DNA from: Bacillota bacterium
GTDB lineage: Bacteria > Bacillota > Clostridia > Christensenellales > UMGS416
Direction: 5' to 3'
DNA: 64,000 bases
Assembly (NCBI GenBank): GCA_023421955.1
Contig: JAEZSE010000005.1
Span: 62,001-126,000 of the forward strand
Position 1 is the first letter of the stretch, and each line of letters opens with the position of its first letter. The notes beneath the pieces were generated by a model, which worked only from the letters and a program-made list of their open reading frames with translations, was not told the DNA's origin and ran no database searches. A program made the translations under genes and the position numbers. Shown here piece by piece: positions 23,154-31,500 of the stretch.

Positions 23154-24884
23154 GTGAAACAACTGCTGCTGGGCAATGAGGCCATCGCAAGGGGAGCATG
23201 GGAGGCAGGGTGCAGGGTTGCATCTGCCTATCCGGGCACACCGAGCACCGAGATCACCGAGAACATCGCCAAATATCAGGAAATATACGCCGAGTGGTCA
23301 CCGAACGAAAAAGTGGCCATGGAGGTTGCCGTGGGCGCCAGCACCGGCGGAGCCCGGGCCATCGTGAGCATGAAACACGTGGGCCTCAATGTGGCCGCCG
23401 ACCCGATGTTCACCGCGTCCTATACCGGCGTAAACGGAGGGTTGGTCATCATGGTGGCCGATGACCCCGGCATGCATTCCAGCCAGAATGAGCAGGACAG
23501 CAGGTTCTACGCCCGCATGTCGCTGATTCCGATGCTGGAGCCTTCCGACAGCCAGGAGTGCCTGGATTATGTGAAGCTGGCGTTTGAGTTGAGTGAGGAA
23601 TATGACACACCGGTGTTGATCCGCCTGACCACCCGTGTGGCTCATTCGCGCACCCTGGTCGAGATGCATGACCGCATGGATATTCCGCTGAAGGAATACA
23701 AAAAGGACGCGCAGAAGCGTGTGATGATGCCCGCCATGGCAAAGGCCCGCCATCTTTTTGTGGAAGAACGCATGCGCAGGCTGGCCGAGGCCACCAACTC
23801 CATGCCCATCCATCGTGTGATCAAAGGCGCCGGCCGGTTTGCCATCGTGGCGTGCGGGATTGTGTCGCAGTATGTGCTGGAGGCCATTCCCGATGCCGAT
23901 TTGTTTAAAATCGGAATGGTCTACCCGCTGCCGGTGGAAGCCATCCGCAAGTTTGCCGCCCAATATGACAAGCTCTATGTGGTGGAAGACCTGGAGCCCT
24001 TCATTGAGGACACACTGAAGGCTGCCGGCATCGCCTGCACCGGGGTGGAGCTCTTCGGCGTGCAGGGGGAGCCCGACGCGCAGATGATCGCCGAGAAGCT
24101 GAATGGTGTCGTGCCAGCCGCCCAACAAGCTGCCGACCTGCCCATCCGCCCGCCGGTGATGTGCCCCGGCTGCCCCCACAGGGGTGTCTATTATACGTTC
24201 TCCAAGCTGGGCCTTACAGTCAGCGGAGACATTGGCTGCTACACGCTGGGCGCGTTGGCACCGCTCAATGCCACTGATATCTGCCTTTGCATGGGTGCCT
24301 CCATCGGGATGGCCCATGGGTTTGAAAAGGCCAGGGAAGGCCGCCAACCCAAGCTCGTGGCAGCCATCGGTGATTCCACATTCATCCACTCAGGCATCAC
24401 AGGCCTGATCAACGCCGTTTACAACCAGAGCAACATCACCGTGGCAATCCTGGACAACTCCACCACCGGGATGACCGGTCACCAGCACCACCCGGCCACC
24501 GGCAAAACGCTCAAAGGCTCCGACGCCGCCGTGCTGGATCTGGAGGGCCTTTGCCGGAGCGTCGGTGTGCAGGATTTGAAAGTGGTGGATCCCTTCGACC
24601 TGAAGGCTGTGGATGCCGCCCTGAAGGACTCTCTTGCCCGCGACGGTGTGTCGGTGGTCATTTTCCGACGGCCTTGCGCCTTACTGCCCAATCAACCCAA
24701 GCAGGGCCTGTGCGCCGTCAACAAAGAAAAATGCCGCAAATGCAAAGCCTGTCTGAAGATTGGCTGCCCGGCCATCGAGGCAACAGCTGATGGCGGCGTC
24801 GTGATCAATCCCACACTGTGCACAGGCTGCGGCTTGTGCATTCAGATGTGCGCTTTCGGCGTGATCGGTAAGGAGGCGCAGTGA
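23154..24884 (+). CDS. iorA: Indolepyruvate:ferredoxin oxidoreductase, alpha subunit
   Basis: IorA and IorB convert aryl-pyruvates made from Trp, Tyr and Phe to aryl-acetyl-CoA, reducing ferredoxin. The 576-residue protein has the pyrimidine-binding domain (AYPGTPSTEITENIAK), an inner domain, and the TPP-binding domain with SGDIGCYTLGALAP and AIGDSTFIHSG. The C-terminal ferredoxin module binds two 4Fe-4S clusters: CRKCKACLKIGCP (with x4 before the last Cys) and CTGCGLCIQMC. Start is GTG 23154 after GAGGTGA. iorB follows one base after the stop. Confidence 0.96.
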   Translation: MKQLLLGNEAIARGAWEAGCRVASAYPGTPSTEITENIAKYQEIYAEWSPNEKVAMEVAVGASTGGARAIVSMKHVGLNVAADPMFTASYTGVNGGLVIMVADDPGMHSSQNEQDSRFYARMSLIPMLEPSDSQECLDYVKLAFELSEEYDTPVLIRLTTRVAHSRTLVEMHDRMDIPLKEYKKDAQKRVMMPAMAKARHLFVEERMRRLAEATNSMPIHRVIKGAGRFAIVACGIVSQYVLEAIPDADLFKIGMVYPLPVEAIRKFAAQYDKLYVVEDLEPFIEDTLKAAGIACTGVELFGVQGEPDAQMIAEKLNGVVPAAQQAADLPIRPPVMCPGCPHRGVYYTFSKLGLTVSGDIGCYTLGALAPLNATDICLCMGASIGMAHGFEKAREGRQPKLVAAIGDSTFIHSGITGLINAVYNQSNITVAILDNSTTGMTGHQHHPATGKTLKGSDAAVLDLEGLCRSVGVQDLKVVDPFDLKAVDAALKDSLARDGVSVVIFRRPCALLPNQPKQGLCAVNKEKCRKCKACLKIGCPAIEATADGGVVINPTLCTGCGLCIQMCAFGVIGKEAQ

Positions 24885-24885
24885 G

Positions 24886-25455
24886 ATGAAGAGCTGGAAC
24901 ATTTTGATTGCCGGCGTTGGCGGGCAAGGCACGCTTCTCACCAGCAAGATCCTGGGCACTTTGGCCCAGGAAGCCGGCTATGACGTGAAGGTTTCCGAAG
25001 TGCATGGCATGGCTCAGCGCGGCGGCAGCGTGGTCACTTATGTGAAGATGGCAGACAAGGTGTATTCCCCGATCATCGAGTATGGAGATGCCGATGTGCT
25101 GCTGGCCTTTGAACAGCTGGAAGCGCTGCGCTTCGCACCCTATGTGAGGCGTGGCGGTTATATCCTTACAAACACGCAGAAGATCCTGCCAATGCCTGTG
25201 ATCACGGGCAAGCAGCCATATCCGGCAGGCATCATTGAAGAGCTTGGTAAATATGATGTTACCGTGATTGCCGCAGACGCGCTGCAAAAAGCGCTGGACG
25301 CAGGCAACGCCAAAGCGGTGAACACCGTGATGCTGGGCATGCTCTCTCGCGTGATGGGCATTGACGAGCAGAAGTGGCTGGATGCGCTGAGGGCCTGTGT
25401 GCCAGCCAAGCTGCTGGATGTAAATTTGAAGGCATTTGAGGCGGGGAAGCAGTAA
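24886..25455 (+). CDS. iorB: Indolepyruvate:ferredoxin oxidoreductase, beta subunit
   Basis: The 189-residue gamma-domain subunit of Ior. It opens with NILIAGVGGQGTLLTSKIL and carries the EVHGMAQRGGSVVTYVK motif typical of IorB/PorG. It is full length. AAGGAGG precedes the ATG by nine bases. Coupled to iorA, the pair forms the oxygen-sensitive enzyme of aromatic amino-acid fermentation. Confidence 0.96.
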   Translation: MKSWNILIAGVGGQGTLLTSKILGTLAQEAGYDVKVSEVHGMAQRGGSVVTYVKMADKVYSPIIEYGDADVLLAFEQLEALRFAPYVRRGGYILTNTQKILPMPVITGKQPYPAGIIEELGKYDVTVIAADALQKALDAGNAKAVNTVMLGMLSRVMGIDEQKWLDALRACVPAKLLDVNLKAFEAGKQ

Positions 25456-25535
25456 TCTCCCTGTCGCCTGCAGGCGACATCTCCCCTTGAACGCCTTCGG
25501 CATCGATAAGGGCGGGTAGGGATGGCGTAAGATGT

Positions 25536-25560
25536 GTAGGGGCGGTTCATGAACCGCCCG
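25536..25560. repeat. REP-like palindrome, GTAGGGGCGG type
   Basis: GTAGGGGCGG runs into a perfect 8-bp-arm palindrome (25541-25558). The same GTAGGGGCGG start recurs at 44082. A second palindrome, GTCGCCTGCAGGCGAC, lies just upstream near 25463-25478. I infer a dispersed intergenic repeat family. It splits the iorB-paaK interval without an evident T-run. Confidence 0.5.
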
Positions 25561-25604
25561 TATCCCAAGCAGAGACATTGAGCCGAGAGGAGACGAGAAA
25601 GCCC

Positions 25605-26906
25605 ATGTACTGGAACAAAACCTTCGAATGCATGCCCCGCGAGGAATTGAACCGCCTGAAGCTGGACAGGCTTCAGAAAACGGTGAACCACGTTTACCAG
25701 AACGTGCCGTTTTACCGCATGCGCATGCAGCAGGCCGGCGTGCTGCCCGGTGACATCCGCACGCTGGAGGACCTGAAGCTACTACCCTTTACGACCAAGC
25801 AGGACTTGAGGGATAATTATCCCTTTGGGCTGTTCGCCGTGCCGCAAAGCGAGATTGTGCGCATCCATGCTTCCTCCGGCACCACTGGCAAGCCCACCGT
25901 GGTGGGCTACACGCAAGGAGACATCAACACCTGGAGCGAGCTCATTGCCCGCAGCCTCATGGCTGCCGGTGGAGACAAGCACAGCGTGATCCAAATCGCC
26001 TATGGTTATGGGCTTTTTACCGGTGGCCTGGGCGTGCATTATGGGGCCGAGCGGCTGGGTGCTACGGTGATTCCGATTTCCGGCGGCAACAGCAAGCGCC
26101 AGGTGATGCTGATGAAGGACTTTGGCACCACAATGCTGGCCTGCACGCCGTCCTACGCGCTTTTTCTGGCCGAAGCCATCGCTGAGGAGGGCATCCAGCT
26201 TTCGGAGCTCAAGCTCCGCACCGGTGTGTTCGGAGCCGAACCCTGGACGGAGGGCATGCGACGGCAAATCGAGCAGCGTTTGGGCATCCGCGCAATGGAC
26301 ATCTATGGCCTCTCCGAGGTGCTCGGCCCCGGTGTGTCCATTGAGTGCGAATGCCAGCAAGGCCTGCATGTTTTTGAGGATCATTTCATCCCCGAGATCA
26401 TCGACCCGGTCACGTTACAACCGCTGCCGGAAGGGGAGAAGGGCGAGCTGGTGTTTACCACGATCACCAAGGAGGGCATCCCGGTGATCCGTTACCGCAC
26501 CCGCGACCTCACCAGCCTCAACTATGCTGTGTGCGACTGTGGCCGCACCCATGTGCGCATGAACCGCATCATGGGCCGCTCCGACGATATGCTGATCATC
26601 CGGGGTGTCAACGTGTTCCCCTCGCAGGTGGAAGGTGTGCTGGTTAACTATTCCGACGTAGAGCCCCATTACCTGATCGTGGTGGATCGCAAAGACAATC
26701 TGGATATCCTGGAAGTGTGGGTTGAAATGTCGGAGAAGCTATTCTCCGATGAGGTGCGCGTGATCGAGGAAGCCCGACAGCGCATCAAGGACGACATTGA
26801 GTCGGTGCTGGGTGTGAACATCTCCATCAAGCTGGTGGAACCCAAGTCCATTGAGCGCAGCCAGGGTAAGGCCAAGCGCGTCCTGGATAAAAGAGTGTAC
26901 GACTGA
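25605..26906 (+). CDS. paaK: Phenylacetate-CoA ligase (second copy)
   Basis: A 433-residue second PaaK-type ligase. It shares HASSGTTGKPTVVGYT, YGLSEVLGPG, RYRTRDLT and GRSDDMLIIRGVNVFP with the copy at 21839, but diverges throughout (for example IPISGGNSKRQ here against IPASAGNTERQ), so this is an old paralogue and not a fresh duplication. Two ligases around one iorAB pair suggest different aryl-acid specificities (indoleacetate, phenylacetate, hydroxyphenylacetate). The frame is open from a TTG at 25578; ATG 25605 gives the family-typical N-terminus YWNKTFECM. Confidence 0.92.
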   Translation: MYWNKTFECMPREELNRLKLDRLQKTVNHVYQNVPFYRMRMQQAGVLPGDIRTLEDLKLLPFTTKQDLRDNYPFGLFAVPQSEIVRIHASSGTTGKPTVVGYTQGDINTWSELIARSLMAAGGDKHSVIQIAYGYGLFTGGLGVHYGAERLGATVIPISGGNSKRQVMLMKDFGTTMLACTPSYALFLAEAIAEEGIQLSELKLRTGVFGAEPWTEGMRRQIEQRLGIRAMDIYGLSEVLGPGVSIECECQQGLHVFEDHFIPEIIDPVTLQPLPEGEKGELVFTTITKEGIPVIRYRTRDLTSLNYAVCDCGRTHVRMNRIMGRSDDMLIIRGVNVFPSQVEGVLVNYSDVEPHYLIVVDRKDNLDILEVWVEMSEKLFSDEVRVIEEARQRIKDDIESVLGVNISIKLVEPKSIERSQGKAKRVLDKRVYD

Positions 26907-26924
26907 GCGCAAGGAGGGTAAACT

Positions 26925-27347
26925 ATGGTAAAGCAGCTTTCGGTCTTTATTGAAAACACCAAGGGCAGGCTGGCCCACGTCACCCGCGTGCTGGGCGATG
27001 CAGGCGTGGATCTGCAGTCGCTTTCCATTGCCGACACCACAAACTTTGGCATCCTGCGCGCCATCGTGGATGATAGCGAGAAGGCATTGAAAGTGCTGCG
27101 GGAGCACGGCTACACCGTCAACATCACAGAGCTTTTGGCCGTGGCGGTCAACGACATTCCGGGGGGCCTTGCCGAGGCGCTGGATGTATTGAGCGACAGT
27201 GGTGTTGCCGTGGAATACCTCTATTCCTTTGTGCGTAAGCCCACGGAGAGCGCCTTGATCCTGTTCAAGGTGGACGACCCCAATAAGGCTGTGGCTGTGC
27301 TGGAGGGAAGAGGGCTCAAACCCCTTGCACAAAACGAGCTGATATAA
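26925..27347 (+). CDS. Tandem ACT-domain protein
   Basis: A 140-residue protein made of two ACT domains and nothing else: residues 3-70 (KQLSVFIENTKGRLAHVTRVL) and 72-138 (AVAVNDIPGGLAEALDVLSDSG). ACT domains bind amino acids. Stand-alone tandem ACT proteins are typically found beside paaK/ior genes, so sensing of an aromatic amino acid is a reasonable inference. GGAGGGTAAACT precedes ATG 26925. It lies 18 bases after paaK and 18 before alr. Confidence 0.88.
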   Translation: MVKQLSVFIENTKGRLAHVTRVLGDAGVDLQSLSIADTTNFGILRAIVDDSEKALKVLREHGYTVNITELLAVAVNDIPGGLAEALDVLSDSGVAVEYLYSFVRKPTESALILFKVDDPNKAVAVLEGRGLKPLAQNELI

Positions 27348-27365
27348 CACATTGGGAGGCATCCA

Positions 27366-28478
27366 TTGTACAGAAGCCATGCCGTGATTGACCTCGCGGC
27401 AATTAAAAGCAACCTGAACCATATTTCCACGCTACTGCCCGCCAACACTGGCATCATGGCAGTGGTGAAGGCCAATGGCTACGGCCATGGTGTCTTGGCC
27501 GTTTCTCGTGCGGCAGCGGAAGCCGGAGCAAAATACCTGGCGGTAGCCGATGTGTATGAAGGCGTGGAGCTGCGTGACGGCGGCTTTACAGCTCCCGTGC
27601 TTGTGATGGGGGGCATGCTGCCGGAACTGGCGACCATCTCTGTGGAGCACAACCTTGCCCAGACGGTCTATTCGGTTGAGATGATAGACGCGCTCGAAGC
27701 CGCCTGCAAGCGTATGGACAGGAAAGCCCGGATCCACATCAAGGTGGAGACCGGCATGAACCGCATGGGTGTGCGTGCCGGTGAAGAATTGCAAGCGGTG
27801 CTGGACCGGGCAAAGACCGCAGCCGGTACCATTGAGGTGGAAGGGCTCTACAGCCATTTCGCTGTTTCGGAAATTGCCGATAAATCTTTCTCAGAGCAGC
27901 AATACAATCGCTTCGAGCAGGCGGTTAGGCAGTGCCGCGATGCCGGGTTCAACCCCCTGCTGCACATCGGTAACAGTGGTGCAGCTCTGGAGTGCCCGTT
28001 TTCCCACCTGGATCTGGTGCGTGTGGGTATCGCCATGTATGGCCTTCACCCAGCCGGTGTTACCGATTGTGCATTGAAACCGGCTTTCGAATGGAAGACC
28101 AGTGTGGTGCAGGTGAAGACCGTGCACGAAGGAGACACTGTAAGCTATGGCCGCATCTGGACCGCGCCCGGCGACCGCGTAATCGCCACACTGCCCGTGG
28201 GGTATGCTGATGGTTACCGCCGTGTCCTTGGAAGCAAGTCAGACGTGCTGATCCATGGGAAGCGTGCGCCCGTGGTTGGCCGTGTGTGCATGGATCACAT
28301 GATGGCCGATGTGACGGACATCGGTGGCGTGACCGTGGGTGATGAGGCAGTGCTGATCGGCCGAAGAGGAGAGGAGGAGATCTCCGCCAACGAGCTGGCC
28401 GAACTTTCCGGCACGATCAATTATGAGATCATCACCACCATCGGCGACCGCGTAAAACGCGTATATGTAAATGGCTGA
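27366..28478 (+). CDS. alr: Alanine racemase
   Basis: PLP-dependent racemase supplying D-Ala for peptidoglycan; 370 residues, full length. The PLP lysine lies in AVVKANGYGHG, with HIKVETGMNRMG, the YGLHP motif and the C-terminal domain with GRVCMDHMMADVTD. The start is an unusual TTG at 27366, supported by GGGAGGC upstream and by the family N-terminus YRSHAVIDLAAIKSN. It overlaps the next gene by 8 bases. Confidence 0.95.
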   Translation: MYRSHAVIDLAAIKSNLNHISTLLPANTGIMAVVKANGYGHGVLAVSRAAAEAGAKYLAVADVYEGVELRDGGFTAPVLVMGGMLPELATISVEHNLAQTVYSVEMIDALEAACKRMDRKARIHIKVETGMNRMGVRAGEELQAVLDRAKTAAGTIEVEGLYSHFAVSEIADKSFSEQQYNRFEQAVRQCRDAGFNPLLHIGNSGAALECPFSHLDLVRVGIAMYGLHPAGVTDCALKPAFEWKTSVVQVKTVHEGDTVSYGRIWTAPGDRVIATLPVGYADGYRRVLGSKSDVLIHGKRAPVVGRVCMDHMMADVTDIGGVTVGDEAVLIGRRGEEEISANELAELSGTINYEIITTIGDRVKRVYVNG

Positions 28479-29058
28479 GCTGGTCACTCGAAAAAAGGCA
28501 ATCCGTAAGAAGATCCTGTCTGCTCGGTCTGGCCTGGACAGTGCCCGGCGCGCGGACTGGTCTCAAAAGATTTGCCAAACAATCGCATCATTGCCTGTTT
28601 ATCAGGATGCAAGTAGCATCCTGTTTTTCATGCCCTTTGGCGATGAGGTCGATATTTCACCGCTTCTCAGAGTAGCGCTTGGTAAGGGCGTGTTGTGCGC
28701 CTTGCCCAGGTGCTACAACGCCAAGGAGCTCAAATTGTTTCAAGTCTCGAATCTTGAGACTGATTTGGAGCCAGGACGATGGGGTATCCGCGAACCTAAA
28801 GATTGCCTGAACGAACGCACTGTCCATGATTTTTCTGTTATAATTGTGCCCGGAGTGGCCTTTGACAGATCAGGCCACAGGCTTGGTTATGGAGCCGGGT
28901 ATTATGACCGGATTCTTGCGAAGGCGCGGGCGCTCACAATCGCACCGGCGTTTTCGGTGCAGGTTCTACAGGATCTGCCCTATGGCAGTTATGACGTGCC
29001 TGTTCAAATCATCGTGACCCAAGATGAAATCGTAGACTGCCGCGTGGCAGGGGAGTAA
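28471..29058 (+). CDS. 5-formyltetrahydrofolate cyclo-ligase
   Basis: A 195-residue enzyme that converts 5-formyl-THF to 5,10-methenyl-THF with ATP. It has RKKAIRKKIL at the N-terminus, ILFFMPFGDEVD, the VPGVAFDRSGHRLGYGAGYYDR block (nucleotide and folate site) and a short C-terminal strand. Full length. The start codon overlaps the alr end, suggesting coupling. Confidence 0.93.
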   Translation: MAELVTRKKAIRKKILSARSGLDSARRADWSQKICQTIASLPVYQDASSILFFMPFGDEVDISPLLRVALGKGVLCALPRCYNAKELKLFQVSNLETDLEPGRWGIREPKDCLNERTVHDFSVIIVPGVAFDRSGHRLGYGAGYYDRILAKARALTIAPAFSVQVLQDLPYGSYDVPVQIIVTQDEIVDCRVAGE

Positions 29059-29062
29059 GCAT

Positions 29063-29734
29063 ATGGTCAAAAAGCTCTTTTCTTTTGCAGGCCGCTTGCT
29101 GATGTTGAATGCCATTGCCGTATTGTTGGCGGTATTTATCATGCTTCCAATCATCAGTAACTGGAACAATGTCGTATTTGGTTGGATCATCACGATCTTG
29201 TTTTCTCTTGTGATGCTTGGCCTGGTGTGGGTGGATGCAGTTAATTCCGGCACCAAGGATGCCAAGAATGATAAAATCGCCAGGAAAGTCTATGAGGAGG
29301 GCACCCCAAGAACGGAAAAGAGCCCTCAATTGGTTTACAGGAAGTGGTTCGGTTTTGCCGGAGGTGCTCTGGCGCAAGCCATGGCCTATGCATTTATTGC
29401 CATCCTGGCATATGTTCTCAATGCCACGCATGCCTTGGGTGGTTTTTTGGCTGAGGATTCCTGGGCTGCCATCATGACAACAGGATTGAAACTCTGGAAC
29501 ATGACTTATCTGAATGCTTTTTTATCTTTTGAAAAGGCTGCATTGGTTCTATTCCCTGTGTTCTTTCTATTATTTGTTTTATCTGCTGGCTTGGGTTATC
29601 TCAACGGCCCTGTGCAGCAGCGGCGGTTGGAGACAATTATTGAGCGCAACAAGGCTCGTAAGGCCAAACGGGTGCAAGATGATCTGAAGAATAAACAGAA
29701 AGCCCAATCCAAAAAGCCCGGCGCCCGGAGCTAG
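29063..29734 (+). CDS. Membrane protein of unknown function
   Basis: A 223-residue protein not recognised. It has four likely membrane helices: about 10-30 (LLMLNAIAVLLAVFIMLPII), 37-57 (VVFGWIITILFSLVMLGLVWV), 100-120 (LAQAMAYAFIAILAYVL) and 155-178 (LFPVFFLLFVLSAGLGYL), and a strongly basic cytoplasmic tail (RNKARKAKRVQDDLKNKQK). GGGGAG precedes ATG 29063, four bases after the preceding stop, so it is the last gene of the run. Confidence 0.8.
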   Translation: MVKKLFSFAGRLLMLNAIAVLLAVFIMLPIISNWNNVVFGWIITILFSLVMLGLVWVDAVNSGTKDAKNDKIARKVYEEGTPRTEKSPQLVYRKWFGFAGGALAQAMAYAFIAILAYVLNATHALGGFLAEDSWAAIMTTGLKLWNMTYLNAFLSFEKAALVLFPVFFLLFVLSAGLGYLNGPVQQRRLETIIERNKARKAKRVQDDLKNKQKAQSKKPGARS

Positions 29735-29882
29735 TAGGAAGTTCAAGATTCTTTAAATTTCTCTGCCGGCGGTATATTGCTCAAAAATGTGGCAATACTG
29801 GTAACGCAGGAAGCGGCGGGGCAGTCGCACCTTCTGCTGGAGATACTCCGCAACGTTCTTCCTTCAAATTCTCCTCTCCCCA

Positions 29883-29920
29883 ATAGCCGGAACCTCCCCG
29901 TTCCGGCTATCATTCTGTCT
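29883..29920 (+). terminator. Hairpin, probable terminator
   Basis: An 11-bp perfect stem (29883-29893 and 29900-29910), 6-base loop, then a T-rich tail. It lies 150 bases after the membrane-protein gene; the rest of 29735-29960 shows no gene I can support. Confidence 0.65.
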
Positions 29921-29959
29921 TCAGAAAAGGTGTCGTAGACAATTCCACAGTGTTTTTGG

Positions 29960-29988
29960 TTGACAATTTTTGACCGTTTTACTATCAT
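29960..29988 (+). promoter_or_regulatory. Sigma-A promoter before yqeG
   Basis: Perfect TTGACA at 29960-29965, a 17-base spacer and TATCAT at 29983-29988. The transcript would start about 65 bases before ATG 30063. Confidence 0.78.
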
Positions 29989-30062
29989 TATCGCATGTGC
30001 ATTCCGCAGATGTGGAAATCATATCGTTGTGGCATGACCATTTGGCCGAGCAAGGTGAATGA

Positions 30063-30575
30063 ATGAAATTGTTGGAACCATGGATGAAGGTGGACAAACT
30101 GCCCGTGATCGATCTGGAGATGCTGCGCAAGCAGCAGATTGACACTTTACTTTTGGATATGGACAATACTGTTGTACCTTGGCATACATTCAATATTGAT
30201 GAAAAGACCTGCATGTGGATCCAGAACGCCAAGCAGCTTGGGTTTAAGATCTGTATCATTTCAAATAACCAGAAGTGGCGTATCAAGAAGCTCACAGCCA
30301 TCCTGGAGGTGGAGGGTGTCTGGGGAGCCTGTAAACCACTGCTCGGCGGTTACCTTAAGGCTTTGAAATCTCTCAAGTCGCACCGACACACCAGTGTTTT
30401 TGTGGGCGATCAGGTGTTTACTGACATCTTCGGCGCCAACATCCTGGGTGTGCGTACAATACTGGTCAAGCCCATTTCCAACCGCGAATATAAATGGACC
30501 CGGTTTATGCGCCGGTTTGAGCGCCTGATCACCGGCCGCACGTTTGACCACGAGGCAGGCGAGCATGGCAAATGA
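30063..30575 (+). CDS. yqeG: YqeG-family HAD phosphatase
   Basis: A 170-residue HAD IIIA-type phosphatase. Motif I is LLLDMDNTVVPW (DxDNT), motif II the IISNN segment, motif III the Lys region KPLLGG and the acidic loop FVGDQVFTDIFGAN. This matches the YqeG family widespread in Firmicutes. The physiological substrate is not settled here. The stop overlaps the following gene by 11 bases. Confidence 0.92.
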   Translation: MKLLEPWMKVDKLPVIDLEMLRKQQIDTLLLDMDNTVVPWHTFNIDEKTCMWIQNAKQLGFKICIISNNQKWRIKKLTAILEVEGVWGACKPLLGGYLKALKSLKSHRHTSVFVGDQVFTDIFGANILGVRTILVKPISNREYKWTRFMRRFERLITGRTFDHEAGEHGK

Positions 30576-31431
30576 CTGGCGCATCCGCTTTGGCCCGGCT
30601 GGTAACTCAAAGAGCTTTTATGAGCAAGGTCATAAGCGAAGCGACGAGATGCCCCAATGGCTCAACGGGCTTGGGTTGGATGCATATGAATACTCCTTTG
30701 GCAGGGGTGTTCGGCTGACCGAAAGCCTCGCCGGCAGTCTGGGCGATGAGGCATACAAATTCGATGTAGCACTTTCTGTTCACGCACCGTATTATATCAA
30801 CCTGGCAAACCCCAGCGAAGAAGCCCGGATCAAATCCAGAAAGTACTTGTTTGACAGCGCCCAGGCCGCAAGCATGATGGGTGCTACCCGGATTGTGTTC
30901 CACACGGGTTCGTCGGCGGGGCAGGACAGGGCAGAGGCGATGAAGATTGCCATGATAGAATTGGATTTGGTGCTGGCTGGTTTACAGGAACAGGGGTTGG
31001 GTAACATGATCCTCTGCCCCGAGACGATGGGCAGGCCCACTCAATTGGGCACGCTGGACGAGATAATTGCCATGTGTCAGCTGGGCAGCAATGTTTATCC
31101 AGCCATAGACTTCGGGCACATCAATGCGCTGGAGCAGGGCTCACTCAAGACCCCCAATGATTTCCGCCGGATCGTTGACGCAATAGGAGCGCAGCTCGGG
31201 CCTGAGAAGTGCGATGGTTTCCATGCCCATTTCAGCCACATCCAATATGGCAACAAGGGTGAGATCAAGCACCTCACCTTTGAGGAGCATGAATATGGCC
31301 CGGAGTTTGCTCCGCTTGCACAGGTGCTGCATGAAGGAGACCTCCATCCGGTGATCATTTGCGAGTCCAGAGACGTGATGGCGGAAGACGCCAAGCAAAT
31401 GAAGGCCATTTATACTGCGTTGAGCTGTTAA
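30565..31431 (+). CDS. Endonuclease IV-like TIM-barrel protein
   Basis: A 288-residue AP-endonuclease-2 family protein. Metal-ligand-like residues occur in the expected order: SVHAPYYINLAN (His), RIVFHTGSS (His), ILCPETMG (Glu), AIDFGHINA (Asp, His), FHAHFSHIQYG (His) and PVIICESRD (Glu). This supports a trinuclear zinc site as in Nfo, so cleavage of abasic DNA is likely, though sugar isomerases share the fold. A TTG at 30544 is in frame, but ATG 30565 after GAGGCAGGCGAG starts the conserved IRFGPAGN. Confidence 0.82.
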   Translation: MANDWRIRFGPAGNSKSFYEQGHKRSDEMPQWLNGLGLDAYEYSFGRGVRLTESLAGSLGDEAYKFDVALSVHAPYYINLANPSEEARIKSRKYLFDSAQAASMMGATRIVFHTGSSAGQDRAEAMKIAMIELDLVLAGLQEQGLGNMILCPETMGRPTQLGTLDEIIAMCQLGSNVYPAIDFGHINALEQGSLKTPNDFRRIVDAIGAQLGPEKCDGFHAHFSHIQYGNKGEIKHLTFEEHEYGPEFAPLAQVLHEGDLHPVIICESRDVMAEDAKQMKAIYTALSC

Positions 31432-31434
31432 TTC

Positions 31435-31464
31435 TTGTTAAGAATCGTCATGATATGGTATACT
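31435..31464 (+). promoter_or_regulatory. Probable promoter of the M24 peptidase-efp pair
   Basis: TTGTTA at 31435-31440, an 18-base spacer and TATACT at 31459-31464, about 35 bases before ATG 31501. Confidence 0.55.
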
Positions 31465-31500
31465 GTTGCGAGTGTTGCGATCAAACACTGAGGAGACACC

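Noticed and set aside
21995..23185. Long minus-strand frame opposite paaK, and similar ones opposite iorA (23298-24389) and the M24 gene (31687-32790)
   Set aside because: They are antisense to clear genes, His/Gln-rich in composition, and lack start signals.
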